From Clostridium sp. UBA4548 (lineage in GTDB: Bacteria > Bacillota > Clostridia > Clostridiales > Clostridiaceae), in NCBI RefSeq assembly GCF_002387895.1, contig NZ_DGLI01000001.1, positions 73,705-137,704 of the forward strand: a DNA stretch of 64,000 nucleotides, in the 5' to 3' direction. How positions within the stretch are numbered: position 1 is the first letter of the stretch; each line of letters starts with the position of its first letter. Shown in pieces: positions 54,953 to 63,728 of this stretch. The notes under the pieces were generated by a model that saw only the letters and a program-made list of their open reading frames with translations, did not search any database and had not been told where the DNA came from. Both the position numbers and the translations under genes were made by a program.

Positions 54953-55625
54953 TATAATTGATTTAAAAAACATAAATAAAATATATGGAACTTTAGTTAA
55001 AACTCAAGTACTTTATGATGTGAATCTATCTTTTGAAGAAGGTACCTTTAACTCTATAATTGGAGCTTCAGGAAGTGGAAAGAGTACACTTTTAAACATC
55101 TTAGGGACTTTAGACAAACCAACTAGTGGACAGGTTTTAATAGATGGACAAATAACTGATACCATGAAGAAAAATGCTTTGGCAGACCTTAGAAATCAAA
55201 CCATTGGGTTTATCTTTCAATTCCATTACCTTCTTCCAGAGTTTACTGCTCTTGAAAATGTATTGATGCCCTATAATATTAAAAATTCAAAACCCTCAAA
55301 GGAAAGTATTGCAAGGGCTGAAGAACTTTTAGACTTAGTAGGACTATCAAAGGTTAAAAACAATCTAGCTACAAACATGTCTGGTGGTCAGCAACAAAGA
55401 ACTGCCATAGCAAGAGCCTTAATGAATAACCCTAAAATAATCCTTGCAGACGAGCCCACAGGAAACCTTGACTCAGATTCTACAGAAACTATATATAATT
55501 TAATGAGGGATATCAACAAAAAGTTTAATACAACTTTTATAGTAATAACTCATGATAGAAAAATTGCTGAAAAAGCAGATAGAATTGTAGAAATTAAAGA
55601 CGGAAGAATAATTATGGACATATAA
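54945..55625 (+). CDS. LolD/MacB-type ABC ATPase, 226 aa
   Basis: Walker A GASGSGKST, Q-loop FIFQFHYLLPEFTALENV, signature MSGGQQQRTAIARAL, Walker B IILADEPTGNLDS and H-loop ITHDR. All catalytic residues present. Overlaps the permease gene by 8 bases (ATGGCTAA region), so the three genes 53152-55625 form one coupled operon ending in a terminator at 55704. Confidence 0.93.
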   Translation: MANIIDLKNINKIYGTLVKTQVLYDVNLSFEEGTFNSIIGASGSGKSTLLNILGTLDKPTSGQVLIDGQITDTMKKNALADLRNQTIGFIFQFHYLLPEFTALENVLMPYNIKNSKPSKESIARAEELLDLVGLSKVKNNLATNMSGGQQQRTAIARALMNNPKIILADEPTGNLDSDSTETIYNLMRDINKKFNTTFIVITHDRKIAEKADRIVEIKDGRIIMDI

Positions 55626-55703
55626 GGGCTTAAGAATCTATCTGAAATAAATATAAAACACATATCTATATCACCTTATATTGATATAAATATGCGTTGG
55701 TAT

Positions 55704-55741
55704 AAATAGATATAGATAAGTATTGATATCTATATCTATTT
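55704..55741 (+). terminator. terminator of the B12-ABC operon
   Basis: 15-bp stem AAATAGATATAGATA / TATCTATATCTATTT followed by TTTTTT. The preceding AT-rich spacer repeats ATATAGAT-like words. Confidence 0.8.
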
Positions 55742-55882
55742 TTTTATTCTTGTCCTCTTAAGAAGATATAGTGTTTAAGTCACTTTCAGATCTTTTACTA
55801 AAAAAAACATGTAAAAACACTTTAAAGAATGATCCTAAAATCCTTCTTTGAACACTAGCTATTTGAAAACCCAAGTTAAAAA

Positions 55883-56326
55883 CTACTTGCCCTTTTTATG
55901 ACACCACTGACCACAAAACTCTGCCTCTTTACTGCATAATACTTCAGTTGAACTACATTTGGGACAAAGTTCCTTATCTTGCTGAAAGTTAATATCGTAG
56001 ACCTCACCACAATCCATGCACTTAAATTTACAGTGGTTTGTAGTGTAGTTACCACCTTCTATCCTTATAGCTTTTCCTTCTGTTAAAGCTACGGCTACCT
56101 TTTTTCTGGCACTATCAATTATATTTTGAAATGTCTGTCGTGACACCTGCATTCTCTCTGCGCACTCTTCTTGGTTTAATTCTTCTATATCCTTAAGCCT
56201 CATAGCTTCTAATTCTTCAACTTTTAGCATAACTTCTGCAATTTCACATTTTGGTTTTCCAAAAGGTACAAAGTAGTTACTTTCTGGGAAAAATTCTACT
56301 CTTCTAAACTTTACTGGTCTTGCCAT
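55883..56326 (-). CDS. DUF134-family HTH protein with zinc-ribbon tail, 147 aa
   Basis: N-terminal DUF134 (MARPVKFRRVEFFPESNYFV, helix-turn-helix LNQEECAERMQVSRQTFQNI) and a C-terminal Cys cluster (CKFKCMDCGEVY, CPKCSS, FCGQWCHKK) that likely binds zinc or an iron-sulphur centre. Members sit next to NifX/NifB-type genes, as here, and are probable regulators of them. ATG 56326 with GGAGGATAATA. Divergent from the NifX-like gene. Confidence 0.9.
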   Translation of the reverse strand: MARPVKFRRVEFFPESNYFVPFGKPKCEIAEVMLKVEELEAMRLKDIEELNQEECAERMQVSRQTFQNIIDSARKKVAVALTEGKAIRIEGGNYTTNHCKFKCMDCGEVYDINFQQDKELCPKCSSTEVLCSKEAEFCGQWCHKKGK

Positions 56327-56629
56327 TATTATCCTCCCAACATTTTCTTAATGACTATATGAATACTGTAGGGCATTAATTTATACGTTACCCATACATT
56401 ACTAACTTTAATGCTTTATTGTGAAGAATAAGATATTCTTTCACTTTAGAACTCCATTACTATAGTCCAAAGTCATTTTTAAAATTCATCTTCATTATAC
56501 TACCAAACTAAATAAATTTGTACGTCTATTACTAAGTTTTCTTCTAGCTTACTCTTCATAATAGATAATGGAAATATTATTTTATACCTACTAAATTGAT
56601 TATTTATAAATAAAAAAATAATTGCATAT

Positions 56630-56678
56630 TTGACATACTTTTAAATGAGGTTTATTATAATTATATCAGGCATATGCC
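56630..56678 (+). promoter_or_regulatory. promoter and palindrome for the NifX-like gene
   Basis: TTGACA (56630-56635), 17 bases, TATTAT (56653-56658), then the palindrome GGCATATGCC (56669-56678) at about +5 to +15. A likely DUF134 operator. The rest of 56327-56728 is gene-free. Confidence 0.5.
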
Positions 56679-56728
56679 AATAACTTTTTTTGTATTTTAT
56701 TTTATTATTTTATATTGGAGGTTATATT

Positions 56729-57094
56729 ATGAAAATTGCATTACCATCTCGTAATAATTCTATTGATAGTCACTTTGGACACTGTGAGTACTTCACTGTT
56801 TTTACCGTTGACACTAATACTAAAGAAATTCTTTCTTCTGAGCAGGTAACTTCTCCAGCAGGCTGTGGCTGTAAGTCAAATATCGCTTCAGTTCTTGCTG
56901 ACATGGGAGTTAAGGTTATGCTTGCTGGAAACATGGGTGACGGAGCTGTAAACGTACTTAATAATGTAGGTATTCAGGTATTACGTGGCTGCTCCGGAGA
57001 TGTAAAAGCTGTAGCTTCTAAATGGCTTCAAGGTGCTGTTGTTGATTCAGGAGACTCTTGTCATGCTCATGATCATGAGTGCCATAACCATTAA
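56729..57094 (+). CDS. NifX/NifB-domain (dinitrogenase cofactor-type) protein, 121 aa
   Basis: Small Fe-Mo cofactor-binding fold: MKIALPSRNNSIDSHFGHC (the DSHFGHC motif), SPAGCGCKSNIASVLADMG and a His/Cys tail (CHAHDHECHNH) that probably binds metal. Such stand-alone proteins occur in non-fixing anaerobes and handle metal or iron-sulphur clusters rather than nitrogenase. Start at ATG 56729 with GGAGGTTATATT; a longer frame exists without site. Divergent from DUF134. Confidence 0.9.
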   Translation: MKIALPSRNNSIDSHFGHCEYFTVFTVDTNTKEILSSEQVTSPAGCGCKSNIASVLADMGVKVMLAGNMGDGAVNVLNNVGIQVLRGCSGDVKAVASKWLQGAVVDSGDSCHAHDHECHNH

Positions 57095-57151
57095 AAATAA
57101 TACTAACTATTTTAACTAAACAATAGTCCTTAAGTAAGTTATTATTTTTAT

Positions 57152-57199
57152 GGAACCAAGGTCAAGGGGTAAGTAATACCTTACTCCTACCTCGGTTCC
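57152..57199 (+). repeat. structured intergenic repeat, copy 3 (partial)
   Basis: Only arm 1 is present: GGAACC (57152) / GGTTCC (57194) with inner stem GTAAG / CTTAC. The closing stem and arm 2 are missing. Lies after the NifX-like gene. Confidence 0.6.
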
Positions 57200-57255
57200 T
57201 AAATATAATTTAACTTTAACTTTATTAACATAAATTTCCTATAAAACCACTCTTC

Positions 57256-57500
57256 TTCATATCATCTACATAATATAATTTTAAAATATAAGTATGATAA
57301 AGTTTATTTATATTCGTTCCCTTGAGTAGGTAAACTTTCATATTTATAATAAAAAGGAATCTGTAAGCCAACCAGTTTCCTTTTTATTTAGTATTCTTTG
57401 CAATTATTAAGTATTGTAAAGAAAATACATTATAATTGCCCTTACCTTCATATTATCTACATATTTTTATACTAAAATATAAATGTAGTAAGGTTAATCA
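57256..57500. repeat. degenerate ~48-bp direct repeat
   Basis: TTCATATCATCTACAT...TTTTAAAATATAAGTATGAT at ~57257 and TTCATATTATCTACAT...ACTAAAATATAAATGTAGT at ~57449. Between them is a terminator-like hairpin AAAAAGGAA / TTCCTTTTT (57351-57385). No gene. Confidence 0.45.
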
Positions 57501-57560
57501 ATACCCCATCCCAAAATTGATTAACATTTCACTGAATTAACAAAAATTTTCATTTTTGTT

Positions 57561-57595
57561 AAAGAGTAATCAGATTATAAATTTGATTACTCTTT
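57561..57595 (+). terminator. terminator-like hairpin upstream of dus
   Basis: AAAGAGTAATCA / TGATTACTCTTT then ATATTTTTT, about 85 bases before the Dus gene; shields it from upstream transcription or acts as a leader. Confidence 0.7.
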
Positions 57596-57678
57596 AATAT
57601 TTTTTGAAGCTGCCTTAGTTTTTATTTTTTCAAAAGGCTGATATAATGTGTGTAGAATATTCATAAAGGAGTTATTAC

Positions 57679-58644
57679 ATGAAATTTTATTTAGCACCCT
57701 TGGAAGGAATTACAGGCTTCATATATAGAAATTCTTATAAAAAGATTTTTAACAATATTGATAAATACTTTACGCCTTTTATTGTACCTAATACTAGTAA
57801 GAATCTTAAAACTAGAGAGTTAAGAGATATATTACCTGAAAATAATGAGGAAATTAACATAGTACCTCAAATACTCACCAATAATTCAGAGGGTTTTATT
57901 ACTACTGCTAGAAAATTAAAAGAGCTAGGTTATAGCGAAGTTAATTTAAATTTAGGCTGTCCTTCTGGCACAGTAGTTGCCAAAAATAGAGGTTCAGGGT
58001 TTCTAGCAAAGCCAGAAGAACTGGATATGTTTTTAGATGAAATATTTAAAATGGAGGATATGAAGATTTCTATAAAAACTAGAATAGGAAAAGATAGTCC
58101 TGAGGAATTTTATGAACTTATTAAAATCTACAACAAATATCCTATGGAAGAATTAATTATCCATCCTAGAACCCGACAAGATTTTTATGGAAACAAACCT
58201 AATTTAGAAGTGTTTAAAGATGCCTTAGCTTTAAGTACTAACCCTGTGTGTTATAATGGTGATATTTTTACTGCTGATGACTATGATAAATTAACAAGTG
58301 CTTTTCCTGAATTAAATACAGTAATGTTAGGAAGAGGTATCCTTGCTAATCCTGGATTAATTGATTTAATAAAAACTAATGCTAAGCTAGACAAAAAAGT
58401 ATTAAAAGACTTTCATGATGAAGTTTTAAATAGTTACATAGCATTGTTTAAGGATGATAATATCGCCATCCTTAGGATGAAAGAACTATGGAGCTATTTG
58501 ATTTACATATTTTCAGATAACAAGAAGTATAGTAAGAAGATTAAGAAGTCTCAAAACTTAAATGATTATAAAACAGCTGTGTTTACTTTGTTTTCAGAGC
58601 AAGAAATCATTAAAGGAGCTGGATTATTTCATAGTGAACTTTAA
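57679..58644 (+). CDS. dus: tRNA-dihydrouridine synthase family protein, 321 aa
   Basis: FMN-dependent TIM barrel reducing uridines in tRNA. The start FYLAPLEGITGFIYR, the catalytic loop NLGCPSGTVVAKNRGSG (active Cys near residue 96), KTRIG, IHPRTRQDFYGN and NGDIF...LGRGILANP are all in place. The helical C-terminal domain is somewhat diverged. Stand-alone gene, AAAGGAGTTATTAC before ATG 57679. Confidence 0.92.
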   Translation: MKFYLAPLEGITGFIYRNSYKKIFNNIDKYFTPFIVPNTSKNLKTRELRDILPENNEEINIVPQILTNNSEGFITTARKLKELGYSEVNLNLGCPSGTVVAKNRGSGFLAKPEELDMFLDEIFKMEDMKISIKTRIGKDSPEEFYELIKIYNKYPMEELIIHPRTRQDFYGNKPNLEVFKDALALSTNPVCYNGDIFTADDYDKLTSAFPELNTVMLGRGILANPGLIDLIKTNAKLDKKVLKDFHDEVLNSYIALFKDDNIAILRMKELWSYLIYIFSDNKKYSKKIKKSQNLNDYKTAVFTLFSEQEIIKGAGLFHSEL

Positions 58645-58862
58645 GGCAACTTAAGTTTACAATTAATTATTAGACTAAGCTTTCATATAACCAAGTCTGG
58701 TTTTGTATTTTAGATTCCATATTGGACTAAAACACAAGGCTCCACTCTAAAGAATGATTATAAATCAGGTACTTACGAATTAATGATGTAATTCAAGAAA
58801 AATTCTAGTTTTATGTAGTTCACATTTTTTAGATAACTAAAGAGCTCATATGAAAATAACAA

Positions 58863-58900
58863 AAACAGTGTACTTATTGCAAAGAATAAGTACGCTGTTT
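58863..58900. terminator. bidirectional terminator
   Basis: 16-bp stem AAACAGTGTACTTATT / AATAAGTACGCTGTTT (one G-T pair) between convergent dus and ABM genes. Confidence 0.75.
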
Positions 58901-58918
58901 AAATCTTTTTGTACCTTA

Positions 58919-59206
58919 TTATATTATTTTATTATAGATGTTGACTTCTTTATCTCCCGCTAAAAACTTTCCTATCATAGGTACAATTCTTGTAAAGTGC
59001 TCTGTTTTAAAGTGCTTCTCTAAAAAGTCTCTATTTTCCCACTCTTCAACCATTGTAAGTATTGTAGGGTTTTGTGTATCTTGATATAATTCATACTTAA
59101 TACAGCCCTGTTCTTTTCTAGTTTTTTCCACTAGCTCTCTGTATAATTCAATAGCTTCATTAATTTTATCCTGTTGAATAAAGTTTTTTGCAACTACTTT
59201 TACCAT
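58919..59206 (-). CDS. antibiotic biosynthesis monooxygenase-domain protein, 95 aa
   Basis: Full-length single ABM domain: KVVAKNFIQQDKINEAIELY, EQGCIKYELYQDTQNPTILT and EEWENRDFLEKHFKTEHF are typical of YgiN-like quinol monooxygenases. Dimeric ferredoxin-like fold, likely acting on a quinol or electrophile. ATG 59206. A 13-bp inverted repeat, ATCAGTAACAAAG with its complement at 59310-59322, lies ~80 bases upstream. Confidence 0.88.
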   Translation of the reverse strand: MVKVVAKNFIQQDKINEAIELYRELVEKTRKEQGCIKYELYQDTQNPTILTMVEEWENRDFLEKHFKTEHFTRIVPMIGKFLAGDKEVNIYNKII

Positions 59207-59492
59207 TTGTATCCCACCCTTTTTTGCTATTATTTCACAATTATCATTTTTTTATAAACTCTAATAAAATTATCCCACTATTAGAGATCAGTAACAAAGA
59301 ACTAATATCCTTTGTTACTGATTTCACCTTAGCAGAGCTTATATAAAATAATTATAAATACTACCTTAATTAATAGCAAGTACCCACTATTTTGTATTGT
59401 AGTATATTTAATATACTCTTCAAATTAGGAGCTTCCAAAGTGAAGTTGTATCTTTTTCACTTTCAAGGTGAGCTGTATTTAAATTATTACTT

Positions 59493-59750
59493 AAGGAAGC
59501 TTTTATTGTTGATGAAGAAGGTGTTATGTTAACTCCTTCTAAATATATTAGTGATGCTGTTGGAAAAACTAAAGTTAACATGGAAAAAATAAAACTAAGT
59601 ATTGATTACAATGCTGAAATCACCTATTTCAATTATCGTAATCAATAAGCCTATGGCTCTTATTATGAGATACCTGATACGGGGTGGACCATATTTTTAG
59701 AGAAAGAAGCTAAAAGTGCAAATGAACTAAAAAATAAAATGATAAATTGA
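59493..59750 (+). pseudogene. decayed Cache sensor of a chemoreceptor or cyclase
   Basis: The plus strand reads EAFIVDEEGVMLTPSKYISD ... then, after an in-frame TAA, AYGSYYEIPDTGWTIFLEKE ... NKMIN and stop. This is the second half of an extracytoplasmic Cache domain. The N-terminus and any signalling domain are lost. The single internal stop is not followed by a plausible readthrough signal. Confidence 0.6.
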
Positions 59751-59872
59751 TTTTTTTAAATATGATTGTAGAAATTTTTGTCATAGTTGTGGTTGAAAAA
59801 CTCTATTTGTCTTATTTAAGTTGATATGACAACAAGGAAACCCATAAGAAAAAAAGATGTTAAAATAGTAGC

Positions 59873-59988
59873 TATAGGGAACTAATGTCACTTATATTTT
59901 CTTCCTACTTTGGTTCCCTTAAAACTTTTAGGTGAAAATCTATTTCATTAATCATGAATGAAATAGATTTTCACCTAGTAACCCTATA
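59873..59988 (+). repeat. structured intergenic repeat, copy 4
   Basis: Closing stem TATAGGG (59873-59879) / CCCTATA (59982-59988), arm 1 GGAAC / GGTTCC, and arm 2 a perfect 20-bp stem (59929-59948 with 59958-59977) unrelated in sequence to arm 2 of copies 1 and 2. Same three-stem plan. Confidence 0.75.
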
Positions 59989-60009
59989 ATTAATAGGGTT
60001 ACTTTAGCT

Positions 60010-60336
60010 TTAATCAACTCTTTTCGCAGTAAGTTGATTATTGTCTTTTGTTACCTCCAAGGTTCCAAGAAGGTTTTTATAATTGCTATTAGCAACAAAT
60101 TTCACTCCCTGTGTTTCTACCACTAAATCATTTTCTTTTTGTTCATCCAGAACAACTGCAAACTTGCTACCACTTCAACACATTCCTGCTACTACAAATC
60201 TTACAGCAGTTTTGTTTAGCTTTTTTAAAAGCTTTATAATATCCTCAAGAACAGTTGGAGATACTACCACATTAAAATTAGACTTTATCTCTTGTTCTAG
60301 TTCTCTATTTTTCTTTAAAAATGAAAACATCCCCAT
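60010..60336 (-). CDS. CC/Se-motif (HesB-like) selenoprotein, 108 aa with Sec54
   Basis: One continuous minus-strand frame from ATG 60336 (GGAGGT 5 bases upstream) to TAA 60012-60010, interrupted only by TGA at 60177-60175. The reading is MGMFSFLKKNRELEQEIKSN ... VRFVVAGMC-U-SGSKFAVVLDEQ ... LTAKRVD. Around the TGA it matches the HesB/IscA-like pattern AGMGCSGPxFxLxLDE, with Cys53 followed by Sec54 in place of the conserved Cys. Downstream of the TGA, UUGUUC-UGGAU-GAACAA makes a 6-bp stem with G in the second loop position, 26 nt from the codon, fitting bacterial SECIS rules. Probably a small redox or metal-cluster protein. A standard gene caller would miss or split it. Confidence 0.85.
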
Positions 60337-60831
60337 AAGTTACCTCCTACTACGATGAAATTTATACTATATATTTCTATAGTGAAACTCTAATTAAATA
60401 ATCTTAAGGCTAATTTAAGATCAATGAAGTTCATCTTGAATTAGTTAAATTTTCACCACCAAAGCTTATACTAACTTTGCAGTTAAAAATTTAGCTAATT
60501 TTACTTTCATTATAATAAAGTATTATGAAGATTTTATGTAATATAAATCCTTCTCTTTAAACATATTTATTAGCATTTTACTAATTTTGCCCTACATAAG
60601 GAAGCCCTTTCTTAGAAGCACTAGCTAAAATGCTAAAGTGATTTTTCTTTAAGGCTCCAAAGTTATGTACCCTACACTTTACTCCTCTCTTAATTCTCTT
60701 AAGTTTTTTTAAATATTTAAATATATATTTATCTGGGGGATCTATAAAATACAAAATTTAAAAACACTAGATTTTAGTAAAGCCCTCCCTCTTTGAGAAT
60801 TCTTTTTAAACCCAGTGTTTTTAAAATACCT
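60337..60831. other. gene-free region upstream of the selenoprotein gene
   Basis: AT-rich with stops in all frames. AAAAACACT (from 60767) and AGTGTTTTT (from ~60818) are a long-range inverted repeat that may end transcription of the Csp gene. Confidence 0.35.
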
Positions 60832-62769
60832 CTACCTATAATTTATTCTTTTCAGTATTTCCTTGGGTATACTAACAAATACCCCCGTGTCTGCCTCCTT
60901 ACTAGAATAATTTATAGTTTTTTCACAGGAGGCTTCCTTACTACAAGCAGCTATTTTGTTTTTATTAGGTATATTAAATTTAATTTTTTTTAGATTTTCA
61001 AATATCTTAGGTATGTTTAACTTTCCATATCCACTTTCAGGATTAGGATAGCTTACACCTTCATCCTTTGAAGTTGCACCTATGATATAATTTCTGATGC
61101 TTTGAGCATAAAGGTTTGGATTATTACCATCCACTATACCCCACTGAAACATTAAAGCTACTGTGCCAGCTAATATAGCTCCTGCTACACCAGAGCCACA
61201 TCCTACTATAAGCTTATTTTCAAGGCCTGTAGTAATAATTCTATAGGATGCAGTAATTACATCTGGTTTTATTCGCCCATCTCTGGTGAAGCCTTTTCCT
61301 GATTCTTCTATTAACTCTCCTGTATCTTGATTATAAAACCCAGTACTTATCATATTCCTAGCAGTAGAAGGTGTAACTACAGTAATAAAAGGATCTGGTT
61401 TTAGAAACCTAGTTTCCTTCTGCAAAAGGTTTTTTTGAGTCATCCAAGCGTCATATCTACCATTAAGAAGTTGTTCGGCCTTAAGCGTTATTTTCCATAC
61501 TCCTGGTGTTAATCCCCTAATTAAAAATTCCAAATTATTATCAGGAACTACCTTCTCTTCTGAATAGTTTTGAATAGTTATAGTTGAGGAACTAAGGTTA
61601 AAAGTAATACTTTCTCCTTGATTAGTAGGTGTTTCAATTTTTTCTACTGTACTTCCATCTGGAGCAATTATTCCAACTGAAACTTTATCTGGCTGAATTG
61701 TATATAAGGATATTATAATATTATTTTCTCCCTCAGCTATATTTATATCTATGGTGTCTTGCCCTCCAGTTTCGAAAAGATTACCGCTAGTGTGGGTATC
61801 TCCTGTACCTTGAACCCCTACAGTTGCTACTGTAGCAAAACCTCTCCTTTCAGTAAGAAAATCTATATATCTCTCAAGTACTGTGCCTCCATCATGTCCC
61901 CCAAGATTGCTCCCTAGTGGAATATAAACCACCATAGGTTTATTTAATGCTTGTTGTAAAGTTGAAAGATAATCCATTGCTTCTGCTATATCTATTCCTT
62001 CATAAACTCCCGCTTCAGACTCTTCTATGGCATTTACCACTAATATATTTTTTTTTGCCTTTTTTAATTTCACTATAGCAAATTCGCAATTAGGTGCTAC
62101 ACTTGAAAAAGCTTCAGTTTGATCTAATTTTCTTCCCCCAACAATACCTGCCATTGCTGTACCATATCCTGTTTCATCCCTATGCTCCACTTTATCATAA
62201 GGATTTTGTCCAAGAGTATTAAGCTTTATAGCTTCATTTATATCCAATCTTGTAAATTCTTTTCCATAAATAATGCTATGATGCCTTTTTCCCATATCAA
62301 TGGTTTGATCCCAAATACTTATTATTCTGGTAGTTCCATCTTCCTTCATGAACCTTGGGTTGAGATAATCTATGCCTGTACTTATGATTCCAACCACTAC
62401 ACCCTCTCCATTATAGGGTACGTTCCCCTTTTCTATCCCCTTAGGACTGAAGGGTCCTTCTTCTAATACTGTTGGTGTTAGTGTATAGGGGAAATTTTTA
62501 TGCAAGATTGTTATTTCAGGAACACTTTGTAATAAAGTATTAAGCATACCTTGTTTAACAAAAATAGTTCCAAAAAAATTATCAGTATAATACATCTTAG
62601 CATAATCAATATTTTTCAATCTTTCCTGAATATCTCCTGTAAATTCCACAAAATAAGCATCATATCCTTCATTAAAAAAGAGTTCTTTATAATTTACTTC
62701 TTCAACCTCTTTACTACCCTCAGTAGTTGAATTTGCCTCCCTGAAATTGCTAAGCCTTTCCCCTTTCAT
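60832..62769 (-). CDS. Csp-family germination subtilase-like pseudoprotease, 645 aa
   Basis: Subtilase S8 fold of the clostridial Csp group: prodomain (about 25-115), GEGVVVGII-S-TGIDYLNPRF, SIWDQTI, RDETGYGTAMAGIVGG, a jelly-roll insertion (about 340-460) and GCGSGVAGAILAGTVALMFQ. All catalytic positions are replaced: Asp by Ser130, His by Tyr202, oxyanion Asn by Val319, Ser by Gly527. It cannot be a protease. In C. difficile CspC is an inactive receptor for bile-acid germinants, so a spore-germination signalling role is the best guess. ATG 62769 after GGAGGGGAGCA. Confidence 0.9.
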   Translation of the reverse strand: MKGERLSNFREANSTTEGSKEVEEVNYKELFFNEGYDAYFVEFTGDIQERLKNIDYAKMYYTDNFFGTIFVKQGMLNTLLQSVPEITILHKNFPYTLTPTVLEEGPFSPKGIEKGNVPYNGEGVVVGIISTGIDYLNPRFMKEDGTTRIISIWDQTIDMGKRHHSIIYGKEFTRLDINEAIKLNTLGQNPYDKVEHRDETGYGTAMAGIVGGRKLDQTEAFSSVAPNCEFAIVKLKKAKKNILVVNAIEESEAGVYEGIDIAEAMDYLSTLQQALNKPMVVYIPLGSNLGGHDGGTVLERYIDFLTERRGFATVATVGVQGTGDTHTSGNLFETGGQDTIDINIAEGENNIIISLYTIQPDKVSVGIIAPDGSTVEKIETPTNQGESITFNLSSSTITIQNYSEEKVVPDNNLEFLIRGLTPGVWKITLKAEQLLNGRYDAWMTQKNLLQKETRFLKPDPFITVVTPSTARNMISTGFYNQDTGELIEESGKGFTRDGRIKPDVITASYRIITTGLENKLIVGCGSGVAGAILAGTVALMFQWGIVDGNNPNLYAQSIRNYIIGATSKDEGVSYPNPESGYGKLNIPKIFENLKKIKFNIPNKNKIAACSKEASCEKTINYSSKEADTGVFVSIPKEILKRINYR

Positions 62770-63002
62770 TGCTCCCCTCCTATAGACTAAGTGCTTTATA
62801 CAAGCTTATACCTACATAATAAACCTTTTCATTATATGTTACGATAATTCTAAGTTTCATTACATACCTATAATTACATTATATTAGCTTTTATCTATAT
62901 AGTTCTTCAAAATGAAATAGGTCTTATTTATTCTTTACTAAATTACTCGAGTAATCTGCCTAATAGGTTCCGCAATATTACTTTTGTAACATATATTTAG
63001 CT

Positions 63003-63728
63003 TCATATAAAATTAATAGCTTTTACTGGGCATTTATTAATAACCTTTTTCACCTCTTCCAACTCCTCTTCTTTGACTTTAATATATTTTAATTTAGCTT
63101 TTTTATCTACAATTTCAAAGTAATTTGGTGAAAATCTTTCACATAATCCACAGCCAACACAATAATGAGTTTTTATACTTAAGCATTCTCCTTCATTATT
63201 ATTTGTTGAATTGTCTAGAGGAATCTCCTGTTTTTTTACTATCTTTGAAGTGATGTAAGCCATAATAAATATTGAAATTACAGTAAGTATCCATCTTATG
63301 CCCATAAATTTAGCACCTAGAAACTTAGCTTCATTTGCTAACATAGGTAATTTTATAACAGCCCAAGAGCTTAGAATAATAAATATATTTCCAACACTAG
63401 CGCCTTTACTTAATAGCATTTTACAGATTGGAAAAGCAGCATAAATTGGACCTGCGGAAATGCTACCTAATAATAAAGAAAACACCCCACCTTTTAACCC
63501 AGAATTATCTCCAAAGCTTTTTATTATAAGCTCCTTTGGAATAAGAGCTTCAATAACTGCGGTAAGAATAAAGATTACTGGCATGATAGATACCATTTCT
63601 TTAACATAATACATACTGTTTCCCATGGCCTTTGTTGCATAATCAGGAGCTGTTATAAAAAGCCCTAGGTATATGATTGCTACTAAAGCTAATAGTTTAT
63701 TATTCTTAACAAGATTTAATATCTTCAT
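63003..63728 (-). CDS. DUF318-type permease half fused to a ferredoxin domain, 241 aa
   Basis: Five or six membrane segments of the predicted-permease (ArsP/DUF318) family (EALIPKELIIKSFGDNSG; LLLGSISAGPIYAAFP) followed by a cytosolic ferredoxin-like tail with CVGCGLCERFSPNYFEI and CPVKAI: the first Cys set is CxxCxxC and the last Cys is in CPV, enough for one 4Fe-4S cluster. ATG overlaps the upstream half by 4 bases. Transport role unknown; the iron-sulphur tail suggests redox control. Confidence 0.87.
   Translation of the reverse strand: MKILNLVKNNKLLALVAIIYLGLFITAPDYATKAMGNSMYYVKEMVSIMPVIFILTAVIEALIPKELIIKSFGDNSGLKGGVFSLLLGSISAGPIYAAFPICKMLLSKGASVGNIFIILSSWAVIKLPMLANEAKFLGAKFMGIRWILTVISIFIMAYITSKIVKKQEIPLDNSTNNNEGECLSIKTHYCVGCGLCERFSPNYFEIVDKKAKLKYIKVKEEELEEVKKVINKCPVKAINFI

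Noticed and set aside
57152..57199. Repeat copy as a T-box leader
   Set aside because: GGAACC resembles part of the T-box, but the conserved AGGGTGGAACCGCG antiterminator element and downstream synthetase or amino-acid gene are absent.
59640..59660. In-frame TAA in the Cache remnant as possible recoding
   Set aside because: TAA is not known to be recoded like Sec TGA here, and the gene lacks both ends, so decay is simpler.
60175..60177. TGA as a simple nonsense mutation in the HesB-like gene
   Set aside because: The sequence after it is fully conserved in pattern, it sits at the Cys position, and a stem-loop follows; recoding explains this better.
60083..60358. 91-codon plus-strand frame
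   Set aside because: It is the antisense shadow of the selenoprotein gene and has no ribosome site.
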